Assembly: GCA_964405665.1 (NCBI GenBank)
Contig: CAYOOT010000055.1
Coordinates: 1 to 18,994, forward strand
Direction: 5' to 3'
Source: CAYOOT01 sp964405665
GTDB taxonomy: Bacteria > Bdellovibrionota_C > UBA2361 > SZUA-149 > CAZDWZ01
DNA: 18,994 bases
Position 1 is the first letter of the stretch, and every line of letters starts with the position of its first letter. A model generated the notes under the pieces. The model was not told where the DNA came from and did not search any database. It saw only the letters and a list, made by a program, of their open reading frames with translations. Below, piece by piece: positions 1 to 8,800 of the stretch. The position numbers were made by a program, and so were the translations under genes.

Positions 1-858
1 TTCTCTTACGCCCTGCAAAATGTTCTTACTGCTTTCTTCTATAGAAAATTTTCACCAATGTTAATTACGGCATTAAGAGGCTTGTCGCTGGGAATCACAA
101 TGTTGCCAGTTCTTTGGTTAGTTGATTCTCAAAAGTTTAGCAGTCTCCAGCTCAAAGAAAATTTTCTAACTTTAATTATTGCTTCTTCCTCTTGTGCATT
201 AAGTAACACTGCTGCCGGTAAATCCTATAGTTATATTAGTGTAGGATTAGCCGCCGCTTTTCAAGAAAGTTTATTTGTTCTGGGAGTTTGTTTGGCCAGC
301 GTCTATATGTTTGAGGAGAAAATTGTTTTAATGCAGGTTCTAGCGATTATTTTTCTTATTTTTGGAATTTATTTATCATCTATTAATACTAAAAGCCTTT
401 CTTTACAGTTTGATGAAAAAACTCTTAAAGGACTTTTCTATTGTCTATTGTTTGGTGCTTTGCAGATAATAAGCTTTACCAATATGTCAAAACTTTCCCG
501 GGCAACAGATCCCTTTTTAGCCGCTTACTTTTGGGAATTTACGATCGGTTTATTTGCTTTATTGTTTTATTTTCTGATCAATAAATTCAATTTCAAAAAA
601 GAAACAAGTGTAACATCAAGGAATTTTCTGGGAATATTAGTTGCCTCATCTCCAACGGTCATTGGAACAGCCTGCATTGCTGTTGCAGCAACGCTGGGGC
701 CAGTCTCCATTATTTCAGCGATTCTTTCCGGTGTGGTAGTTTTTTGTTCTTTGTTTGCTTATTTCCTTTATAAAGAAAAGCTGACAATTCAACAAATTGC
801 GGGGATGGCAATAGTGGTGGTTTCTATAGTTTTAATTAACCTTTTTAGCTCTCATTAA
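1..858 (+). CDS. EamA/DMT-family permease, 5'-truncated
   Basis: This is an integral membrane permease of the drug/metabolite transporter superfamily (EamA type); the substrate cannot be told from sequence. The frame is open from base 1, and the residues before the first internal Met (FSYALQNVLTAFFYRKFSP) read as a normal continuation of an EamA N-terminal half. The gene therefore starts upstream of the window, and the ATG at 58 is internal. About 285 residues are visible, almost entirely hydrophobic, with roughly nine to ten membrane segments in two EamA-like halves. The second half starts near KTLKGLFYCLLFGALQ and ends with the typical VSIISAILSGVVVF...YKEKLTIQQIAGMAIVV pattern (final cytoplasmic loop plus last helix). 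The stop TAA at 856-858 is followed within 6 bp by a hairpin terminator. Family assignment is secure, substrate unknown. Confidence 0.85.
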   Translation, partial: FSYALQNVLTAFFYRKFSPMLITALRGLSLGITMLPVLWLVDSQKFSSLQLKENFLTLIIASSSCALSNTAAGKSYSYISVGLAAAFQESLFVLGVCLASVYMFEEKIVLMQVLAIIFLIFGIYLSSINTKSLSLQFDEKTLKGLFYCLLFGALQIISFTNMSKLSRATDPFLAAYFWEFTIGLFALLFYFLINKFNFKKETSVTSRNFLGILVASSPTVIGTACIAVAATLGPVSIISAILSGVVVFCSLFAYFLYKEKLTIQQIAGMAIVVVSIVLINLFSSH

Positions 859-863
859 AATAA

Positions 864-888
864 CCTGTCGTTGCTACGACAGGAAGTT
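864..888. terminator. bidirectional hairpin terminator between convergent genes
   Basis: A perfect 8-bp stem, CCTGTCGT (864-871) with ACGACAGG (876-883), encloses a 4-base loop TGCT. On the + strand it is followed by AAGTTTTATTT and lies 5 bp past the permease stop. On the minus strand it is followed by TTATTTTAA and lies just past the antiporter stop at 889. The position between two convergent genes and T-rich sequence on both sides fit a shared intrinsic terminator. Confidence 0.8.
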
Positions 889-2094
889 TTATTTCATTTT
901 CAAACTTAACAATGGTGGCGTAATTAGTGTAGTAATAATCACCATAATAACTACTGCGGCGTAGGTGTGTTGATCAATAATGGAAACACCACTTACTTTT
1001 AAATTCATTCCAATACTTGCAAAAATCAAACCTACTTCTCCCCGAGGAATCATGCCGATTCCCACGGCCAAACGATCGATTGATTTATTAAATATTCCAA
1101 GGGCACAAGCAAGTTTTCCAATAATTGCAACCAGTGTTAAAGCCAAGGCAAAAAAGATAATGTTAGTGTTTCCTAGCACAGTTAAGTCAACTTTTATTCC
1201 CATCAACACAAAAAATATCGGTGTTAAAAAACAAACAAGAGGGTGAATTAAGTCTTCCATCTGCATGTTTTCTTTGTGATCGGGAAGTTTTTCAAAATGA
1301 AACGGTTCTAAAATTAATCCGCCGGCAAATGCTCCAACAATCGGAGCAAGACCCACTATAGAAGCAAGATAGGCAAAACCAAAACAAATTGCCAAACTAA
1401 TACAGAGTCCGCTTCCTTCGCTCTTTAAATTTCTTCCCAAAGCAAAGAATTTGGGGAGTAGTAAATTTCCAATAATAGCTGTTACTACAAAGAAAAGTGC
1501 CGCCTTAAGAATACTGATACTGATTACAGAAAGCTTTAATGCTTGATGATCATTGGCTGCGGTAATAATATTAGAAACTGTGGTGAGAACTATTAATCCC
1601 AGAACATCATCAATTACGGCTGCTCCCAGAATTATCTTTCCTTCGTTGCTTTGTAATTTACCAATATCTTTTAAAACTCGTGCCGTAATTCCCACACTGG
1701 TGGCAGTAAGAGTGGCGCCAACAAAAATGTGTACCAAGTTGGAGGCTTCCGGTAGAAAATAGTAAGAAACAAAAGCTCCCATAATAAAAGGAGCAATCAC
1801 ACCCAAGCAAGCAACTATTGTCGAAGATATTCCAACTTGGAGCATATCGGAAACTCTTGTTTCCAATCCCACGCTAAATAAGAGAAGCATCACTCCTAGT
1901 TCACTTAAAATTTCCAGTTCATGAGAGTGCTTGAGAAATTCCAAACCATGAAAACCAAGCAAGCCTAAATTGCCGATGAAGATACCAATTAAAATTTCTC
2001 CCAAGACATTAGGAAGCTTGAGCCTGGCAATTATTTCACCGCCAATTTTTGCAGCAACAATGATGATCAAAAGAGAAAGTAGTAGAATATCCAT
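889..2094 (-). CDS. CPA2-family cation:proton antiporter (NapA/KefB-like)
   Basis: This is a membrane monovalent cation (Na+ or K+)/H+ exchanger of the CPA2 family, working in pH and ion homeostasis in the inner membrane. The 401-residue protein is a run of about 12-13 membrane helices. It shows family signatures in order: LKLPNVLGEILIGIFIGN (about 26-42), LGVMLLLFSVGLET (66-79), the unwound-helix motif TATSVGITARVL (130-141) and the ion-binding acidic pair in AAVIDDVLGLI (Asp162, Asp163). An Asp-Asp pair is what electrogenic NapA/NhaA-like exchangers carry. The protein stops after the membrane domain, so the TrkA-N/RCK regulatory tail of KefB/KefC proteins is missing. The ATG at 2094 gives a canonical CPA2 N-terminus. 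The nearest purine-rich Shine-Dalgarno-like stretch (GAGGGA) lies about 15 nt upstream, farther than usual. A tRNA gene ends 24 bp upstream on the same strand, so both may be on one transcript. Family is secure, ion preference inferred. Confidence 0.9.
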   Translation of the reverse strand: MDILLLSLLIIIVAAKIGGEIIARLKLPNVLGEILIGIFIGNLGLLGFHGLEFLKHSHELEILSELGVMLLLFSVGLETRVSDMLQVGISSTIVACLGVIAPFIMGAFVSYYFLPEASNLVHIFVGATLTATSVGITARVLKDIGKLQSNEGKIILGAAVIDDVLGLIVLTTVSNIITAANDHQALKLSVISISILKAALFFVVTAIIGNLLLPKFFALGRNLKSEGSGLCISLAICFGFAYLASIVGLAPIVGAFAGGLILEPFHFEKLPDHKENMQMEDLIHPLVCFLTPIFFVLMGIKVDLTVLGNTNIIFFALALTLVAIIGKLACALGIFNKSIDRLAVGIGMIPRGEVGLIFASIGMNLKVSGVSIIDQHTYAAVVIMVIITTLITPPLLSLKMK

Positions 2095-2118
2095 GACGTA
2101 AAATTATTTCCCTCTTTA

Positions 2119-2190
2119 GCCACCTGCCGGAATCGAACCGGCGACTTGCGGTTTACGAAACCGCTACTCTACCAACTGAGTTAAGGTGGC
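2119..2190 (-). tRNA. tRNA-Thr (anticodon CGT)
   Basis: The minus strand folds into a complete 72-nt cloverleaf. The acceptor stem is GCCACCT/AGGTGGC, the D-arm is ACTC-AGTTGGTA-GAGT, the anticodon arm is GCGGT-TTCGTAA-ACCGC, the variable loop is AAGTC, and the T-arm is GCCGG-TTCGATT-CCGGC. All stems are fully paired. The anticodon CGT reads the threonine codon ACG. No CCA is encoded; the next bases are TAAAG, so CCA must be added enzymatically. A weak promoter can be drawn in the 63-bp gap upstream (minus-strand TTGTAA at 2251-2246, then an AT-rich -10-like stretch about 17 bp on), but it is not convincing. The tRNA lies between the small hypothetical gene and the antiporter gene, all on the same strand. 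Confidence 0.96.
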
Positions 2191-2253
2191 AAAATACTTA
2201 AAATAGTAATTTACTCTAGTGATATTTAATTTATTGAGAAAGAAATTACAAGT

Positions 2254-2841
2254 TTATTTAATTTTAGATAAATCAATTCCAAATACTCTTCTAGCAAATT
2301 CTTTAGCATCCATCACATCAAAATCAAGTTGGGATCGATCTCCGTGACCAAAAATCATATAACAGGCAAAAATTTCAATAGCATTTATTAAGAAGATACT
2401 TGCTGGAATTCGTAGGATGTTTACTGTAATTGATTTGCGGATAATTGGTTTGGGTAAAGAAGAAATATCGGACTGATAAAAACGTTTGGTCTCAGAATCG
2501 GAAAAAGCTAAGGATAAAAAATCATAAAAGAAATCGTAGCAATTTTTGCCCAGAGAATACTCATCTTTAGCGACAAGAAAATTTTTTTTCGGCGATCCTT
2601 GAGGAAAAAATTTGATGAATTTGTTTTTATGAAAAAGAACATAAGCTGTATCATTTGAAGTATCATGGTGAAGATAAAGAGAACTGAGTATGGCAAGATA
2701 ATGATTGGCAACTTCGATCATCTGGTCTGATTTGATATCATGTTGTTCGTTATTGAGCATTAAAGAAATGCACTTAGCTAATAAAGAAGCATCGCTAATT
2801 TCTTGAGGTAGAATTTCTGTTTCATCTCTAAACATTCCCAT
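2254..2841 (-). CDS. hypothetical protein abutting the giant gene, possible frameshifted tail
   Basis: I do not recognise this 195-residue protein. It is mostly helical and polar at the N-terminus, with a Lys/Phe-rich middle (KNKFIKFFPQGSPKKNFLV) and one hydrophobic stretch near the C-terminus (about residues 140-168, ILRIPASIFLINAIEIFACYM), followed by a charged tail. The start given is the first ATG (2841-2839), but no Shine-Dalgarno sequence precedes it. The same frame is open upstream to a TGA at 2913-2911 and reads protein-like there (for example KYLKEIIIEENVPLTAAM). That overlaps the last 28 bases of the giant gene, in the -1 frame relative to it. It may therefore be a translationally coupled neighbour with an unusual start, or the true C-terminus of the giant protein reached by a frameshift (biological, or a one-base sequence error). 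No function is proposed. Confidence 0.6.
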   Translation of the reverse strand: MGMFRDETEILPQEISDASLLAKCISLMLNNEQHDIKSDQMIEVANHYLAILSSLYLHHDTSNDTAYVLFHKNKFIKFFPQGSPKKNFLVAKDEYSLGKNCYDFFYDFLSLAFSDSETKRFYQSDISSLPKPIIRKSITVNILRIPASIFLINAIEIFACYMIFGHGDRSQLDFDVMDAKEFARRVFGIDLSKIK

Positions 2842-2882
2842 TGCTGCAGTAAGAGGAACATTTTCTTCAATAATAATTTCTT

Positions 2883-5800
2883 TTAAATATTTTCTCTCGT
2901 GATTGATAATTCACTATCAATTGTTACTTGTTCCTCCCAAGCAGGACTTTTAAAAGTTAGAACAATGTAAAATTCCAGTGCCGCAGCAATTTCTTTTAGA
3001 GTTACTTTTAAAAAAGGTTCTATTTTGTTCTTAGTTTCTATTGATAATATTTGAGCAACATCAGCTATGGCCAATCCTTTTTCTATTAAAAGAAAATGAA
3101 TTAAATCTATTAATCGATAAGGTAATTGTTGTTGAATTAAATTTAATATTTGAAAAAATTCTGTCCACTCCCCACCCTTTTTCAGATGTAATTTTCTTAT
3201 TTCTTGATATTCTGGATAATAAAATACCTCCATCATTTTTTTAACGACTACTAATAATAAATCTTTGTTTAATAATTGTAAATACTCAGTACTTGTTTGT
3301 CCAAGACTGCGATCGTGATGCAAGTTTGCAAGTATTTCTTCTTGGGTTCGATCGTCATTGCTAACAAAGCGATCTGTTGAAACTATTTTGCCCTGTCCCA
3401 GTCGCCTTTTAATATAGTGGCGGATCCTTGCAAGAGGTAACTCATGTAGTTCATAACCACAGGCAATTTTTTCAATATAAAATGTAATAATAATATTTCT
3501 AATCTCATTAGGATCTGACCTAAAAAATATTTGACACATCTCTCTTGCCCTGTTCTCAATTAACGAGGATAGTCCTTCAGAAACTCTAGTAGCAGCTGCC
3601 TCTAGTCTTTGTCTGCGTACGTTATCAATTTTAGCTTCCAAAAATTCTGAAGAATCTCCAGGAAGATAGTTGTTAGTAACCCAGTTTCTTATTTGTGTAA
3701 TATTTGGTTCCGAAACCGCGGCTCTTTCGGAATTTCCAAGGAATAATAAGGAAGATATTACGCCACGTGAATCAAGCTCTCTTTCGGCAATTTTTTTCAG
3801 GATACCTTGAGCACTTTGCCATTCATGAAATTCCAAAATCGTTCCACTAAAATCAAGATAAATTCCATACTCTTTTGCTTGCTTGGCGGCTTCCAGCCAA
3901 GCTTCAACTTCATTTGCAATTCTATGATTTAACCTTCCTTCCAATTGTTGTCTTTTGTGCGTTGCTTCATGGCGGGCAAGGATTGGGAGAATAAGACGTT
4001 TTACTCTTTCTTGGCTACGTTCAGTCAGAGTGTTTATGCTAACATCACTTGCTAAAATATCTTGAACGGGAGGTAGATAGTAAACTCCTTCCTGGGGGTC
4101 AAAAAAAGCAAGAACAGAAGATGATTTTTTATGTATTTCTCTTTTTCTTTCTTCGCTGACAACATTCCAACCACCTTCATTATCAATGTGTCTATTGATA
4201 AATATTTGTCTTAGTGCAGAAAGTGAAGCAGTTTTTCTAGTATTTCTTATGGTTTGGATAGAAGTGTCATCAGCTAAGGAATTAGTTGAGGTATTATTAT
4301 TTAAAAGGACACTGGCAGCAAGAGGATCTTGAGAAATTTGTGAAGTGTCGCTTGGAGCTTGGTTCCCACGGAAGATCCCCCTGATTTGCCTACTGTCAAT
4401 TTCTACAACAGAAGTTCTTGCGTCTGATGTTATTCCAGCAGATCCAATTATTATCCCAAATCTTAAAAGCTCCTCTTCATTATTTTCTGCCATGATTGGA
4501 AAATGTTGCCTTGAACTTTCTCCGTTTAAATCAATGATTAGATCGTGAGTTGTTGAATTTTGATCCATGAATATTAATCGAACAACATTATGCTGATCTG
4601 CACCGGAAAGAATTTGCTTAATTAAGGGTCTATGCCTTTCTGGAATCGATGCTCTTATTTTTTCTAAGTAGTTTTGTTCTACTTCTTGGATGTTTTTAAT
4701 CTCAGGATGATCTTCTCTAAGATGGGGTAAAATATCTGTAGTTAAGAAAAAATTATCATCACAAAAACTTAAAATCTGAGTTAAAAAAGTGATAGTCTCC
4801 AGCAGCCCTTTTTTGTTAACTGCGGAAAGTGAATTAATAATTTTTATGGCCAGGTCAAAATGAGGATCTCTCTGGAATTGATTCTCTAGCAGTTTGGCAA
4901 AGGGAAGTTTTAAAACATTGATTGTTCCTATGCTGATAATATTAGCTTTTGGTTGTAATGCTCGAACTAATTGTGCACTTCTAAGATAGCATTCTTCCGG
5001 ATGGACTTTGCCTCCTCTGCTTTTTAAAGCAATCCAGAATCTTTGCAGAAAATCATATAAGTCAAGTTTGTCTCTAATTTGTTCTAACGGATAAAGATCT
5101 TCTGTAGGATCTAAAGTTTCTGCAATCACAGGTTGATTTTTTTGCTCTCGTTTAAAAGAAGCCAAGCTTTCTCGTAATTGCGCTTCTAGCGTTTTTTTCA
5201 ATGCTGACTGCGCACGCGCTATTAATTGTCTTTGCACTACAAGATCAACAATAGGCTCTCTTTCTTGTTGTGACAGTTCTCGGTCATCTATAAGATGACC
5301 AATAACAAATGAAATATGTGATCCGCCAGGACTTTGAACGGCATGAGCTGTTCCTCGATGATCTTCAATAGCATAGGGTACTCCGGTAAGAGCTTGTGTT
5401 ACACCACTAGAAGTAACAACTCCTGAATCTCTTATTTCCCAAGGCATTGTATAAACAAATTGACCTATTTCGCCTTCTGGATGAAGTGGTAGTACTACAA
5501 GTGGTACTACATGTGTGTGCATTTTTTGTGCTTCTCGCTGATCATCAAAAAAATGAAAAGCAAAATAATATCTTTGACCGCTCTCATTTTTTATATACAA
5601 ACCTACTTGCATTCGAGCAAATTTAAATCCTGTTCCTTTTTGAATATCCCAATGAAATAACCACGGAGTATCTGGATTGTTTAAACAATTTAGGGCCCAG
5701 AAGCTATATAGTCTTAATGCTTGAAATAAGTAAGAACCATCTTGCTCTTGCAAAATGCCTCTCTTGACTTCAGGTATTATTGTTTGTTTATCTGCTTCGA

Positions 5801-8800
5801 TTTTAGTGGGAATGTGTTGTCGCAAATTTTTATCTGAATCAGCAACTGGCAGAATAAATTCCACTTCCACATGTGGAAAAGCTCTTTCGTTAAGTGAGCT
5901 GGATTCTTGGTTGCTGACATGAACTATTCCTCCTAAGTTTTCTGCTAACAAATCTAATGTTGGTCCAAAAATTCCTTTACTTTTATCCGGGCGTGCCGAA
6001 TCCAATTCTAAAAATTTTGGTTTCCTGCTATCTGGCGTTAAGGATTTAATAAGTTTTTGTGGTAATTGTCCTGAATTGGAAACTCTGATGCAAATTGCAT
6101 TTCCCACTTCTAACGGCAGTAAATCAATGTAAAGTATTATTTGTTCTGTGTTGGGTCGTTGATTTTGTTTAGCTAATGAGCTAGCGATAGAAACACTGGC
6201 AGTTAATACTGCTATTTCTATCATGCCTCGCAAAATCTTTGGATTAGCATTGATAATATATTGGGGCGTTAAACTAGCTGGGCTTAAAGAATTATCAAAA
6301 GTTCTCATTACTCTAAGAGGCAGTCTTTTGTCATTTACCTGAGGATTTTCTGTAATTACAAAATCATATTTGTAATTAAAGTCCACATCTCTTTTCAGTA
6401 AGTCCGTTAGTTCCCAAGCTGGATTGATTTCAAATCCTTTCCAATTTTCTCGAAGCATTTCTATGGTAAATTGAATTTTACTAACAATGGAATAAATATT
6501 TTCTTTTATTTCCTGAAGTTTATCTAAATTTTTATCTTCTTTTTCTAATTCAGAAATTAGTGCGGAACATTCTTCATAAGATTTTAAAATAAGATTTAAT
6601 AATTCCAGATATTCATTGACGGCAAATTCAAGCAATTCTATTGAAATTGGAGCAAGAAAATGTTCCCTTTCTATCTGGCTATTTTTGCTCAGAAGAAAGC
6701 TGTGAATACTTACTAAAACCAGTATTTGCTTGTTGAATTGATTGATTCTATCTTGGACTTGCTGTGAATAATATTTAGCAAGGTTACTAAAAATATTTCC
6801 GATTGTATTGGAAATTATAAATAATGAATATGGTCCTGGTTGATTCAATAGTTGACTGCTACAAACATAAATTTTTATTTTGCGATCAACTTCTTCTTGT
6901 TGTTCTTGGGAAGAAGCAATGGCAATTATCTTTGATAAAATTAATTGGTTAATTAAGTTTTTATTATTTAAGACAGCTGAGCTGCTTGTTAATTTAAAAG
7001 AAGATTGTTTTTTGCAAATATTAATGCCAAGAAGAGCAGCTTGAGCGATTTCCGGAGTCTTAAAAAACTCAATCGCTACTTGATCACCAAAAGCATTTGC
7101 CAACGCTGTTCTGAGCAAATCGGCATCTTGTCCGTTCCCATTTTTTAAAATTTCAAGGATTAATTTCTGAAACTCATTTTTTAAGTCTTGATTAAGAGTG
7201 ATCTTTAAATTATTAGCGATAATTACAAGACTGGCAATAACTGAGGGATTTTTCTCCACTAGAGCAGCTTTAATACCTTTAGTCAGCGCTTCTGCTATAC
7301 TTGCATGATTAAAATGTCGAGCACTTCTTTGTGAATTTGGCTCTAAGGAAAGAGCAAAGTCGTTTTCTTTAGCAAAAGCAAAAAGTTCATTAAAGAGATA
7401 ACTATTGCCTTCTTCCAAACTCTTGTAGAGCCTGTTTTCTAAAGTATTTTTTACTTTGGGAGAATCCAAAAATCCGCCATTGAGTTCATAGCCTCGTTTT
7501 AATATTTGTCTGGCTATTTCCAAATCATCTTTTTTAGTTAGTATGCCAATAACTATCCTTTGGTTTAATTTGATTTCTTCATCTGTTGTTAGATCGGCAG
7601 CAAGGGCAAACTCTTCTGCTAATTTGAAATTACCTTGTTCAATGGAAAGTTGATAAGCTTCAGCACATACTTCTTTTTGTGCTTCAGGGGATAAACGTCT
7701 ATATAAAAGATTATTTATTGCAGTTGAAGAATCTCTTTTTCTTGCATAATGAAGGACATATTTCTTTGCACTATCGGAAATGTGATGTGAATCAAGAATC
7801 ATTTCCTGAATTTCAAATCTAGCTAAGAGGGAATTGGCTTCATCAATTTGATCGTGAGTTATGAGGAAGTCTATAGCTTCTTCTTGTATGATTCTTTGTT
7901 CTTTGAAACTTAGAGCTGTTTTTGGAAATTCCATCAAACGATTGGCTTCGGCAAATCTGCCTACCGTAAGCAGTTCTCGATAGCAATAGTGCAGGGCCGT
8001 ATAAAAATTACCTTTTTCTGGAAGTTTGCTGGGGAAGCTTTCTTTTCTTTCTTTCAATAAAGCCAATGCCTGATCGACATTTAGTGATTTTAAAAGATCT
8101 CTAAAAGCTTGTCTATAAAATCTTGGATAAAAACGATATTTATTTTCTAATTCTCTTGCTTTCTCTGTTTGGGAATTTTCTAAAAGAAAAGAATAAGCGT
8201 TGGTGATGGATCTACCAATCTGTTCCTCGGAAATATCTTCTGGATAACTAGCTTCCAGTTCTTTTGCAAACTTAAAGCTCTGATGAATTAGACAAGAGGT
8301 ATGGGTGTAGAGGATTAGTGCGGGGTTAACAATAAGTAATTTTCTTACTGCACTAAGCATTCCCCGGCTGATTAGTAAATCAACACATTTTCTTAACTCA
8401 TTTTCATCTTGAATCCTGATCCTTGTATCCAAAGCGGCTGCGGTATTATTCCTGGCTAAATGATTACTAAAAGCAAGAAAACTATTTCTTTTTTTAGGTA
8501 GGCGGATTTTTACTACTACTCTTGAATTATTTTCATCGCCGTTTACGGGATCAGAGATATTTTCAATGCTAATTGTTCCCCCCAGATCATGAATTATCTT
8601 GGCGGCCATGACTCCGCCGATTCCGTGACTGCGTGTCCGACGATTGGGATTTAAGGTGAAGATTTCAGGCAAAGCACTTTCGGGGTTGATCGCCAATTGA
8701 TCAGCGGGAATTTTTCCCGGATTGGAAATTAGAATTTCGATTTCTTCTTTATCTTCAGTTTCATAAGCATCCAGTTCGATATTCTTTTTTTCAGGAGGGA

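Noticed and set aside
980..1762. Two + strand ORFs (980-1246 and 1553-1762)
   Set aside because: They lie antisense within the clearly recognisable antiporter gene, and their translations look like reverse-strand shadow.
2508..2711. 67-codon minus-strand ORF inside the small hypothetical gene
   Set aside because: It overlaps the longer 195-residue frame and has a composition typical of an alternative-frame shadow.
5490..5521. Short near-direct repeat of AGTGGTA(G)TACTACA
   Set aside because: It encodes a Val/Pro/Leu-rich strand of the giant protein and is too short to be a separate element.
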